NCBI GenBank assembly: GCA_001917535.1
Contig: MNEF01000116.1
Location: forward strand, 54,077 to 118,076
Direction of reading: 5' to 3'
Origin: Candidatus Rokubacteria bacterium 13_1_40CM_69_27
GTDB taxonomy: Bacteria > Methylomirabilota > Methylomirabilia > Rokubacteriales > CSP1-6
Length of the DNA: 64,000 bases
This document shows positions 56,246 to 64,000 of this stretch, in pieces. The position numbers and the translations under genes are program-made. The notes beneath the pieces are model-generated. The model searched no databases. It was not told where the DNA came from and saw only the letters and a program-made list of their open reading frames with translations. Numbering within the stretch: the first letter of the stretch is position 1; every line of letters begins with the position of its first letter.

Positions 56246-57085
56246 TCAGAGAACTCGGGCCCGCAGCCAGGCGCTGAGCGCGTCCACCAGCGTCACCATC
56301 ACGTAGATCGCGAGGATCAGCGTGAGGAGCTGGTGCTCGAGGAAGAGGCTGATGGCCACGTACACCCGCTGGCCCAGCCCGCCGGCACCCACGAGGCCCA
56401 GGATGGCGGCGGCGCGGATATTGACCTCCCAGCGGTAGAGCGCGTAGGAGACGAACTGAGGGATCGCCTGGGGCAGGATCCCGTACAGGACGATCCGCAG
56501 CCGGCTCGCCCCCGTCGACTGCAGGGCTTCGAGCGGGCGCGGGTCGACGTCCTCCAACACCTCGCCGAAAAGCTTGCCGAGCACCCCGCCGGTGTGGACG
56601 CCCAGCGCGAGCACGCCCGGGAACGGGCCGAGCCCGACGACGAACACGAAGATGAGTGCCCACACGATCTCGGGCACCGTCCGCAGGACCGCGAGAACGG
56701 TCTTGCTCGCCGCGTAGACGCCGAGGCGCAGGGCCTTCGGCGCCCGCCCCAGCCGCTGGCCTTCGTAGAGAACGCCGTGGTAGAGGATCGTCCGCGTGGC
56801 GCCCAGCGCGAGGGGAAAGGCGATGCATGCGGCCAGGACCGAACCGACCAGCGAGATGGCGAAGGTCTCCACCGCCGCGATGGCGGCGTCGCGCAGCGCG
56901 CCTGCGGAGAGGTCCGGGGGGAAGAGCCTGGCCACGTAGACGCCGATCTGCCGGAGGCCCTCGACGCTCAGCAGTGCGCCCATGTCGACGCGCGTGCCGT
57001 GATACGACCACCCGACGAGGGCGCCGAGGCCGGCGACGATCAGCCACGGCGACCACCGCCGCCGCGACAGCGCGACCGCGCTCAT
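56246..57085 (-). CDS. PhnE-family ABC transporter permease (second)
   Basis: ALRTVPEIVWALIFVFVVGLGPFPGVLALGVHTGGVLGKLFGEVLEDVDPRPLEALQSTGASRLRIVLYGILPQAIPQFVSYALYRWEVNIRAAAILGLVGAGGLG. Confidence 0.9.
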   Translation of the reverse strand: MSAVALSRRRWSPWLIVAGLGALVGWSYHGTRVDMGALLSVEGLRQIGVYVARLFPPDLSAGALRDAAIAAVETFAISLVGSVLAACIAFPLALGATRTILYHGVLYEGQRLGRAPKALRLGVYAASKTVLAVLRTVPEIVWALIFVFVVGLGPFPGVLALGVHTGGVLGKLFGEVLEDVDPRPLEALQSTGASRLRIVLYGILPQAIPQFVSYALYRWEVNIRAAAILGLVGAGGLGQRVYVAISLFLEHQLLTLILAIYVMVTLVDALSAWLRARVL

Positions 57086-57996
57086 CGGACCACCCGGGCG
57101 CGGATACGCCCGCTGATGAAGTCCACCGTCCCCACCAGCAGCAGCAGCACCGCCAGCAGCGTTAGCACCTCGTCGAACTGGAACATGCGCATCGACAGCT
57201 CGATCTGCTGGCCCAGGCCGCCGGCGCCCACGAAGCCCAGGATCGCCGAGGCCCGGATCGCGCACTCCCAGCGGTAGAGCGTGTACGAGACGACGTGAGG
57301 CAGAGCTTCGGGCAGGAGCCCGTAGAGCACGACGCCCGCCTTGCCGGCGCCGGCCGCGTGCAGCGTTTCCAGCGGCCGGGGATTCACCGCCTCCAGAATC
57401 TCCGAGTACACCTTGCCCAGCATGCCGCCGTAGGCGACGCCGATGGCGAGCACGCCGGGGAACGGCCCCAGGCCGACCGCGCGGACGAACATCAGCGCCC
57501 AGACGTACTCGGGGATCGAGCGGAAGACGGACAGTAGCGCCCGCGCCGCGCCGTACGGCGCGGCCCCCAGCATGAGGCGCGCGCGGCGCGTCACCCGCTC
57601 GTGGAGGATCCCCCGCCAGGTGAGGGACGAGGTGGCGAGCAGGCCCAGGGGGGCGCCGAGAAGCACCGCGATCACCATGCCCATGACGGAGATCTGGATG
57701 GTCTCCGCCGCCGGGCGGGCCAGCATGCCGAGGAACTCGGGATCGAGCTTGGGCGGCAGGGCGCCGCGCACGAATCGCGCGACGTTCCCCAGGGCCTGGG
57801 CGTCGAAGAGCAGGCGCGGATCCACCTGGGCCGCCCGCAGCGAGAGCGCGAAGGTCAGCGCGAACGCGACGGCGAGGAGATAGGGGAAGGCCGACTTAGC
57901 GGTCGAAGCCGGGAAGCGGTCGGCAGGCCTTGCCAAACGAATTTGTGCCCTCTCCGAGCGCGGCCAGTTCGCCCCGCTCGTCCCCGTGACCGGCAT
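57082..57996 (-). CDS. PhnE-family ABC transporter permease (first); start uncertain
   Basis: FRSIPEYVWALMFVRAVGLGPFPGVLAIGVAYGGMLGKVYSEILEAVNPRPLE...FVGAGGLGQQIELSM; called start overlaps the upstream ATPase gene by about 100 bp. Confidence 0.88.
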   Translation of the reverse strand: MPVTGTSGANWPRSERAQIRLARPADRFPASTAKSAFPYLLAVAFALTFALSLRAAQVDPRLLFDAQALGNVARFVRGALPPKLDPEFLGMLARPAAETIQISVMGMVIAVLLGAPLGLLATSSLTWRGILHERVTRRARLMLGAAPYGAARALLSVFRSIPEYVWALMFVRAVGLGPFPGVLAIGVAYGGMLGKVYSEILEAVNPRPLETLHAAGAGKAGVVLYGLLPEALPHVVSYTLYRWECAIRASAILGFVGAGGLGQQIELSMRMFQFDEVLTLLAVLLLLVGTVDFISGRIRARVVR

Positions 57997-58720
57997 AGAG
58001 CTCTTCGAGCATCTCCGGGCTCACCTTGTCGGGCGAGAGATCGAAGTGGACCCGTCCCTCGCGGATCCCCAGGATGCGGGGGAAGTAGGTCAGCGCCAGC
58101 TCCACGCTGTGCAGGTTCATGAGCAGCGTCTTCCGGGACTCGTTGGAGATGTCGCGCAGGAGCGTCACGATGCTCACCGCCAGCGTCGGATCCACCGACG
58201 ACACCGGCTCGTCGGCGAGCACGACGTCGGGATCCTGGATCAGCACCCGCGCGATCGCCACCCGCTGCTGCTGGCCGCCGGAGAGCTCGTCGGTCCGGGC
58301 GTAGAGCTTCTCCGGGATGCCGACCTGGGCGAGCGCGCGGGCGGCCTCGTCGGTGGCTCGCGGGCGCAGGAGCGAGCCGAGCGCGGTGAGCGTCGACCAG
58401 CGCCCCAGGTTGCCGGCCAGGACGTTGTGGACGACACGCAGGCGGCCGACGAGATTGTGCTGCTGGTAAATCGTCCCGATGCTCGTGCGCGCCCGTCGGA
58501 GATCGGCGCCGGAGAGCGTGGCCACGTCCGTGCCGTTGAGACGGAGCATCCCGCTCGTCGGCCGCAGGGTCAGGTTCAGGATGCGGAACAGCGTCGTCTT
58601 GCCGGCCCCGCTGGGGCCGATGAAGGCCACGTGCTCGCCGGCCCCCACGGTGAGGGACATGCCGTCCAGCGCCACCGAGCCGTCGTCGAAGACCTTGCGG
58701 ACGTCGCGGAGCTCGTACAT
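57896..58720 (-). CDS. PhnC-family ABC transporter ATP-binding protein
   Basis: MYELRDVRKVFDDGSVALDGMSLTVGAGEHVAFIGPSGAGKTTLFRILNLT...GTIYQQHNLVGRLRVVHNVLAGNLGRW...LSGGQQQRVAIARVLIQDPDVVLADEPVSSVDP. Confidence 0.93.
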   Translation of the reverse strand: MYELRDVRKVFDDGSVALDGMSLTVGAGEHVAFIGPSGAGKTTLFRILNLTLRPTSGMLRLNGTDVATLSGADLRRARTSIGTIYQQHNLVGRLRVVHNVLAGNLGRWSTLTALGSLLRPRATDEAARALAQVGIPEKLYARTDELSGGQQQRVAIARVLIQDPDVVLADEPVSSVDPTLAVSIVTLLRDISNESRKTLLMNLHSVELALTYFPRILGIREGRVHFDLSPDKVSPEMLEELYAGHGDERGELAALGEGTNSFGKACRPLPGFDR

Positions 58721-58722
58721 CG

Positions 58723-59583
58723 CTACTTGAGCAGCCCCGCCGCGATCGCCGCCTCCTCGGTTCCTTTCCAGTCGGCGTCGTTCGCCCGGATGTACTTCTT
58801 CGTGCGGTGCAGGTCCAGGAGCCGGCGGTGCTCGGGATTGTTGTAGTCGAGCTTGAGGAAGGCGCTCACTATCCTCTCTTGAAGTCCCTTGTCGAGGTCG
58901 CCGCGCGCCGTCCACACGTAGTCGACGTAGGGCGGCGTCGTGTAGAAGACGTTGACCTTCGTGAGATCGACCTTCTTCTGCTGCACGAGCTTGTCCCAGA
59001 CGAGGAAGTTGAGCGCGCCTGCCTCGACCTTGCCCGTCTCCACCCAGAGCGCGGTCGCGTCGTGAGCGCCGGAGTAGGCCACCTGCTTCAAGTCGCGTTC
59101 GGGATTGATCCCCGCCTGCAAGAGAAAATACCGGGGCATGAGGTGGCCCGAGGTGGACCCCACCGAGCCGAAGGTGAAGGTCTTGCCCTTGAGATCCTGG
59201 AGGCTCTTGATGTCCGAGCCCGGCCTGGCCACGAACACCGACTTGAACTCGGCGTCCTCCTGGCGCAGCACCAGCCGCTTGGCGGTGCCGTTCGTCCGCC
59301 GCACCGCCTGCACGGAGGTGAAGCCGCCGTACCAGACCAGGTCGAGCTTCTTGGCCGCCAGGCCTTCGACCGTTGCTGCGTAGTCGACAACCGGGGTGAA
59401 CTGCACCTTGATGCGCAGCTCTTTCGACAGGTACTCGGCGAAGGGCGTGTAGATACGGAGCAACTCGCTGGGGTTCTCGTCCGGGATCGCCGAGATCTTG
59501 AGCACCTCGGAGACGTCCGCGGTGGACAAGCCCGGCAGGGCCGCGGCCAGACCGACGATCAGCAGCAGAAGCGCGCGTCGCAT
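58723..59583 (-). CDS. PhnD-family ABC transporter substrate-binding protein (putative selenium-compound binding by context)
   Basis: VLKISAIPDENPSELLRIYTPFAEYLSKELRIKVQFTPVVDYAATVEGLAAKKLDLVWYGGFTSVQA...FTFGSVGSTSGHLMPRYFLLQAGI. Confidence 0.9.
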   Translation of the reverse strand: MRRALLLLIVGLAAALPGLSTADVSEVLKISAIPDENPSELLRIYTPFAEYLSKELRIKVQFTPVVDYAATVEGLAAKKLDLVWYGGFTSVQAVRRTNGTAKRLVLRQEDAEFKSVFVARPGSDIKSLQDLKGKTFTFGSVGSTSGHLMPRYFLLQAGINPERDLKQVAYSGAHDATALWVETGKVEAGALNFLVWDKLVQQKKVDLTKVNVFYTTPPYVDYVWTARGDLDKGLQERIVSAFLKLDYNNPEHRRLLDLHRTKKYIRANDADWKGTEEAAIAAGLLK

Positions 59584-59692
59584 GGAGTCGACCTCAGGTG
59601 GAGTGGATTGGCGTCGTTAGTTGAGATGTCGCCCAGCCTATAGGGATTCGCCGCCAACGCAAATCGGTAGGCCCGATTCGGCGCGCGCGGGC

Positions 59693-59712
59693 CCATCGGC
59701 GATTGCCGATGG
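59693..59712. other. Stem-loop downstream of the selD stop
   Basis: CCATCGGC-GATT-GCCGATGG perfect 8-bp stem, 4-nt loop, no T tract. Confidence 0.65.
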
Positions 59713-59730
59713 CGGCAGGGGGGCCGGTCG

Positions 59731-60807
59731 TTACGGGGTGATGCGAATCAGGGGCTCGGCGAGGACGACGCCGATCTCGGCGCAGCTCTCGCCGCGCTTG
59801 CCGAACTCCGCGGCGACGCGATCGGCGCGCTCGGGGGCGACCGAGAAGAGCAGGCCTCCCGAGGTCTCCGACTCGAAGAGCAGCGAGGCCAGCGGCGCCG
59901 GCACGCCTGGATCGATCGTCAGCCGCGAGCCGAAGAGCGTCTCGACGTAACGGCGGTTGCGCTTCATCCCCCCGCTGAAATGCCCTCGCTCGGCCAGGGC
60001 CAGCGCGCCCGGGAGCAGCGGCAGGCGGGAGGCCGCGACGGCGATCCCCGCGCCGGAGGCCTCCACCATCTCGGCCGCGTGACCGAGCAGGCCAAAGCCG
60101 GTGATATCGGTCGCCCCCTTGGCCCCGCTCAGCGCCGCGACCTGAGCGGCGACGCGGTTGAGACGAAGCATGCTCTTCACCGCCCCCTCCAGCAGACCGG
60201 GATCGGCCGCGTCATCCTTGGCGGCGGTCGTGATCACGCCCGTGCCGAGCGGCTTCGAGAGGAAGAGGCGATCGCCGGCCCGCAACCCTCCCTTGATCAG
60301 GAGGCGGTCGGGATGCGCGCGTCCGGTGACACAGAGGCCGTACTTGGGCTCGTTGTCGATGACCGTGTGGCCCCCGGCGACGACGCCCCCCGCCTCGGCC
60401 ACCTTGTCGGCGCCGCCGCGGAACACCTCGGCGATGATGGCCTTGGGCAGGTCGCGCGGGAACCCGGCCACGGCGAGTGCGAACATCACCTCGCCGCCCA
60501 TCGCATAGACGTCGGACATCGCGTTCGCCGCCGCCACCGCGCCCCACGTGTAAGGGTCATCGACGATGGGCGGGAAGAAATCCACGGTCTCGACGATGGC
60601 CAGATCGGGGGCGACGCGGTAGACGGCGGCGTCGTCGGCGCGCCCGAGCCCCACGAGCAGGTGCTCGTGCACCAGGCCCTCGGCTGGCTTCAGGACGGCG
60701 AGCACCTCCTGGAGATCGCCAGGAGCCATCTTGGAGGCTCAGCCGGCGCAGGAAGCGTACGCGGTGAGTCGGATCTCCTTGCCGGTGGCGGTCGGCCCTT
60801 GCGTCAT
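59731..60807 (-). CDS. selD: Selenide, water dikinase, itself a selenoprotein (in-frame UGA at 60741-60739)
   Basis: From ATG 60807: MTQGPTATGKEIRLTAYASCAG-U-ASKMAPGDLQEVLAVLKP...HLLVGLGRADDAAVYRVAPDLAIVETVDFFPPIVDDPYTWGAVAAANAMSDVYAMGG; the ORF track begins only after the UGA. Confidence 0.94.
60706..60725 (-). promoter_or_regulatory. Bacterial SECIS-like hairpin of selD
   Basis: CUCCUGG-CGAUCU-CCAGGAG, 7-bp perfect stem 17-36 nt from the UGA, G in second loop position. Confidence 0.7.
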
Positions 60808-60816
60808 GGCTGGCTC

Positions 60817-61722
60817 TTACGATGTGCGGTCGGCCGCCTGGGATTCGACGAACTCCAGGAAGGCCTGAGCCAGTGGCGAGCGCGTCCGGTCGCGGTGAGT
60901 GACGAGGTGGAACGAGCGCGTCACGTTCAGGTCTCTCACCTTCACGCAGGAGAGCAGGCGCGCCCGGCACTCGTCCTCCACGGCGCGCTTGGAGATCATC
61001 GCGATCCCGACGCCGGCCCGTACCGCCTGTTTGACCGCCTGCGTCGAGCCCATCTCGCCCGCCACGCGGAAGGCGGCGAAGTCGAAACCCACCTCGGCGA
61101 GCGCCCGCTCGAGGGCCTCCCGGGAACCCGAGCCGCGCTCGCGCAGGATCAGCGCCTCCTGCATGACGTCCTTGAGCGTCACGCTCTTGCGCGCGGCCCA
61201 GGGGTGGTCGGCGGAGACCACGATCACCATCTCGTCGGCCATGAGCTCGCGCGACTGGAGCGCGCGGCTGGGCGGGCGCGCGCCCACGACGCCGATCTCC
61301 ACGCGGCCCTCCTCCACCCACTCGCTGACCTGCTGGCTCGAGCCGACGCGCAGGCTGATCGAGATGTCGGGGTACTTACCCTTGAACTGTCCGATCAGCG
61401 CGGGAAGGATGTATTCGCCGGGGATGGTGCTGCCCCCCACGATCAGCTGGCCGCTCATGCGCCCCTGGAACCGATCGATCGCCTGGCGGGCCTCGTGCGT
61501 GAGCCGGAGAATCCGCTGCGCATAGCCCAGCAGCAGCTCGCCCGCCGGGGTCGGGGTGGCGCCGCGCCCCAGGCGGTCGAGCAGCTGGACGCCGAGCTCC
61601 TCCTCGAGGGCCTGCACGTGCTCGGAAACGGTCGGTTGCGTGAGAAACAAGGCTTCGGCAGCGCGGGAGAAGCTCCCCAGCTCGGCGACTTTGGCGAACA
61701 CTTCGAGCCGGCGGAGATCCAT
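60817..61722 (-). CDS. LysR-family transcriptional regulator
   Basis: MDLRRLEVFAKVAELGSFSRAAEALFLTQPTVSEHVQALEEELGVQLLDRLGRGATPTPAGELLL. Confidence 0.94.
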   Translation of the reverse strand: MDLRRLEVFAKVAELGSFSRAAEALFLTQPTVSEHVQALEEELGVQLLDRLGRGATPTPAGELLLGYAQRILRLTHEARQAIDRFQGRMSGQLIVGGSTIPGEYILPALIGQFKGKYPDISISLRVGSSQQVSEWVEEGRVEIGVVGARPPSRALQSRELMADEMVIVVSADHPWAARKSVTLKDVMQEALILRERGSGSREALERALAEVGFDFAAFRVAGEMGSTQAVKQAVRAGVGIAMISKRAVEDECRARLLSCVKVRDLNVTRSFHLVTHRDRTRSPLAQAFLEFVESQAADRTS

Positions 61723-61754
61723 CGATGAGGCCAGGGCCCGTCAGGGCCCCGCGG

Positions 61755-61967
61755 TCAGTGGCAGGAGCACCCGCCCCCGCAGCAGCTACCGCCCGAGGGC
61801 ATCGCGGACGACGCAAACCCGCCGTCGCTCTTGAGCGCGAACAGGGAGAGCTTACGCTTCACATCGCCGCTGGCGCAGGTCGGGCAGGCCACAGCAATCC
61901 CGCCCGTGGAGACGTACCGCTCGAACTCCTGGCCGCAGCCGGCGCAGCGGTACTCGTACATCGGCAT
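61755..61967 (-). CDS. FmdB-family zinc-ribbon protein with Cys/Gly-rich tail
   Basis: MPMYEYRCAGCGQEFERYVSTGGIAVACPTCASGDVKRKLS...GGSCCGGGCSCH. Confidence 0.9.
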   Translation of the reverse strand: MPMYEYRCAGCGQEFERYVSTGGIAVACPTCASGDVKRKLSLFALKSDGGFASSAMPSGGSCCGGGCSCH

Positions 61968-61970
61968 CGG

Positions 61971-62174
61971 CTACTGGCCTCCGCGCTGGACGTAGCTCTT
62001 GACGAACTCCTCGGCATTCTCCTCGAGGATGTCGTCGATCTCGTCGAGGAGCTTATCGATGTCTTCCTTGATCTTCTTGCCCTTCTTGGCCAGTTCCGGG
62101 TTGCCGGCTGCGCCGTCGCCGCCCTCGGAAGGCTTGGTGGGCTTCGTCTCTTTCTTCTTCTGCTGCTCTGCCAT
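61971..62174 (-). CDS. pup: Prokaryotic ubiquitin-like protein Pup
   Basis: MAEQQKKKETKPTKPSEGGDGAAGNPELAKKGKKIKEDIDKLLDEIDDILEENAEEFVKSYVQRGGQ; actinobacterial Pup pattern LLDEIDDVLEENAEDFVRAYVQKGGQ. Confidence 0.95.
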   Translation of the reverse strand: MAEQQKKKETKPTKPSEGGDGAAGNPELAKKGKKIKEDIDKLLDEIDDILEENAEEFVKSYVQRGGQ

Positions 62175-62262
62175 AAGACTCTCCGTCAGTCAGGGGACCC
62201 GTCGCTCGCTCAGCCGCACCCTAAACTCATTCTAACAGATGGCCACCTCGCCAAGCGTGTTT

Positions 62263-62310
62263 TCAGGCCTGGCGGAACTGCTTGCTCAGCGTCAGGGTCT
62301 GGTGCTTCGG
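62263..62310 (-). pseudogene. C-terminal remnant of a second dcd gene
   Basis: Minus-strand translation ...SCPKHQTLTLSKQFRQA*, paralogous to the intact dcd end ...SSYEHQALTLSKQFRRK*. Confidence 0.75.
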
Positions 62311-62390
62311 GCAACTGGCGAACCAGCGAAGCCGCTTGACGCGTCTCCCAGCAAAAGCCAACCTCGGAGCAGCTCCCTCCATAGAATCCG

Positions 62391-63560
62391 TCACTTTCGG
62401 CGGAATTGTTTACTCAAAGTAAGCGCCTGATGCTCGTATGAAGAGCCCACTCCCTCCCCATAGACACGTTCTGGCTTCGCTCGCATCCATTCAAAACGAA
62501 CCGTGAAAAGGGGCTGTCCGTCATACAGCATCACGGGCACGTCGCGTGCTCTGGCCTCCATGACGACCTTTGTACCGAGAATGCTCCCGTCCCCGTACCC
62601 GAAGCCAGGATCAAAAAAACCCGCGTAGTGGGTACGAATCTCGCCTGCACTGGCATCATATACGGCCATCTCCGCCGCAAATGTAACTGGAACCCGGATC
62701 CGCTCTTTTGAGACGAGGATGTAGAACCGATTGGCCTCAAGAATGTACGAATCCCGATTGGGCTCTTCGATTGGCTCCCAGAACTCCTGAGAAGCGTAAT
62801 GATCAACACGGCTTAGATCTATCACAGGCGGATTCGCGCGAGCCCTGTAGCCGATAATGCCTGCTGTTTTGCGTCCGGAGAGATCCACGCCCATGCATAT
62901 CCCGTCATTGAGATTCTCGGCCGTCAGAGGTATTTGCCGGTCATCGTCGTCATAGAGCAGCGGCGTCGCCGCATCCACCGAAGCGATCTCGTCATCGGAT
63001 GCCTGAGTATCACCCACGAGCAACCGTAGCTGACTTAGCGACACACCGGCCTCAATACGGATAGGGAAAGACTGTGGCGAAATCTCGACATACAGTGGGC
63101 CTCGATATCCAGCCTGAACATCGTCGAAACGCGGAGCAGCATCGGTGATTACCCGCGTAAAAATGTCCAGCCGGCCCGTGGTGCTTTTCGGGTTGCACCT
63201 CCCCCGTACGTGACGTGGAAGTTTCAACGATTCTGACAATGGGACAAGGTACACAGACCCCTTTTGCAGGGTCGCTGGGCGGTCAAGGCTTAGCTGATCT
63301 ATCACCAAATCCGTCTCCGTGAAGTCAATTTGATTCTCCTTCAAGCGAGCCTGAACCGTCTTACGGAAGGGGAGGAAACTGCTACGGAGTTGATACGCCA
63401 CCGCTCCTAAGCGCAGGTCAAGGCTGGCCGGCTGGAATTGAATTTCGCCTATCGGCACTGGGGCTGTGATCCACCCCGCGTTCACAGCAGCCTTAAGATC
63501 CTGGATGGGCAAAATGCCAGCGCCTGGAGAACGCTCCTTCCCGCCGAGAGGGCGATCCAT
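62391..63560 (-). CDS. dcd: 2'-deoxycytidine 5'-triphosphate deaminase (DCD family)
   Basis: ILPIQDLKAAVNAGWITAPVPIGEIQFQPASLDLRLGAVAYQLRSSFLP...RGRCNPKSTTGRLDIFTRVITD...YRGPLYVEISPQSFPIRIEAGVSLSQLRL. Confidence 0.88.
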   Translation of the reverse strand: MDRPLGGKERSPGAGILPIQDLKAAVNAGWITAPVPIGEIQFQPASLDLRLGAVAYQLRSSFLPFRKTVQARLKENQIDFTETDLVIDQLSLDRPATLQKGSVYLVPLSESLKLPRHVRGRCNPKSTTGRLDIFTRVITDAAPRFDDVQAGYRGPLYVEISPQSFPIRIEAGVSLSQLRLLVGDTQASDDEIASVDAATPLLYDDDDRQIPLTAENLNDGICMGVDLSGRKTAGIIGYRARANPPVIDLSRVDHYASQEFWEPIEEPNRDSYILEANRFYILVSKERIRVPVTFAAEMAVYDASAGEIRTHYAGFFDPGFGYGDGSILGTKVVMEARARDVPVMLYDGQPLFTVRFEWMRAKPERVYGEGVGSSYEHQALTLSKQFRRK

Positions 63561-63654
63561 TCCCGAACCCAATATCACGTCGTTTTCGGGATCGTCAACA
63601 AAACCATCCGGGCCCACCTCCGCGAGCTCGCAATCCGCAACATTTCCTCGCCCG

Positions 63655-64000
63655 TCAAGCCGCGCGCCGGCGGGCCACCCAGAAGCAGGCGGAGGCGAGC
63701 GCGCTGAAGAGGACGGAGGAGAGGAACGCGATCCGGTAGGAGCCGGCGACGTCGTGCACGGCGCCGCCGAACCAGGGGCCGAGGGCGGCGCCGACGCCGT
63801 TGCCAAAGTTCAGCAGGCCGTAGATCACGCCGAAGCGGCGGCCGCCGAAGAGATCGGCGGCGATGGCCGTGATGATCGGTCCCCGGGCGCCGAAGCCGAG
63901 CCCGAACAGGAGCGCATAGACGACGAGCCACGCCGTGTGCGGCCACGCCTCCGTCGCCACCAGGGCCAGCGCCCCGCCCGCCGTGCACCCGAACGAGATC
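63655..64000 (-). CDS. MFS transporter (partial, C-terminal end; continues past the right edge)
   Basis: LVVYALLFGLGFGARGPIITAIAADLFGGRRFGVIYGLLNFGNGVGAALGPWFGGAVHDVAGSYRIAFLSSVLFSALASACFWVARRRAA*; frame open to 64000. Confidence 0.88.
   Translation of the reverse strand, partial: ISFGCTAGGALALVATEAWPHTAWLVVYALLFGLGFGARGPIITAIAADLFGGRRFGVIYGLLNFGNGVGAALGPWFGGAVHDVAGSYRIAFLSSVLFSALASACFWVARRRAA

Noticed and set aside
59641-59730. tRNA-Sec (selC) between phnD and selD
   Set aside because: Only an 8-bp stem-loop was found; no cloverleaf, anticodon UCA arm or long variable arm could be laid out.
62239-62430. 63-aa plus-strand ORF downstream of pup/dcd
   Set aside because: Antisense to the dcd remnant and the dcd 3' end; no protein similarity.

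Overview
A 64 kb, high-GC, gene-dense bacterial chromosome window, mostly read leftward on the minus strand. Protein style suggests a Rokubacteria/Methylomirabilota-like soil lineage; this is an inference from memory and was not computed. Order of contents: (i) core block proS-[2Fe-2S] ferredoxin-ispG-rseP-dxr-cdsA-uppS-frr-pyrH-tsf-rpsB, then argJ-argC, rpsI-rplM, nth, HIT protein, aminotransferase, GT2, ACT-malic enzyme, cinA, and rpoD on the plus strand; (ii) biotin carboxylase plus a mini-BCCP, two ferritin-like proteins, and a branched-chain amino acid (Liv) transporter cluster with an acyl-CoA ligase; (iii) a sulfur/Fe-S island: cysE, nifU-like, nifS, DsrEFH-like genes, and an ISC operon (iscR-iscS-iscU-iscA-hscB-hscA-fdx-iscX); (iv) GalT-like protein, TPR protein, giant triple-VWA protein, DUF58, MoxR; (v) a PhnDCEE-type ABC transporter, selD, lysR, FmdB-like protein, pup, dcd. 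Main discoveries: (a) the operon IscS has lost the PLP Schiff-base lysine (HK->HL) and the active-site His (EHK->EQR) but keeps the Cys loop and C-terminal tail, so it looks like a pseudo-desulfurase in an otherwise complete ISC operon, with an intact NifS nearby; (b) two UGA-containing selenoprotein genes missing or truncated in the ORF track, a glutaredoxin-like UxxC protein (43191-43433) and SelD (59731-60807), each with a bacterial-SECIS-like hairpin after the UGA, plus a putative selenium-uptake ABC transporter beside selD; (c) a genuine-looking Pup ending in GGQ; (d) a lower-GC dcd with the C-terminal scar of another dcd behind it; (e) an undescribed ~60 bp dispersed intergenic repeat in about four copies; (f) catalytic-motif losses in the GalT-like protein and the CinA amidase domain. 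No tRNA, rRNA or CRISPR was found.
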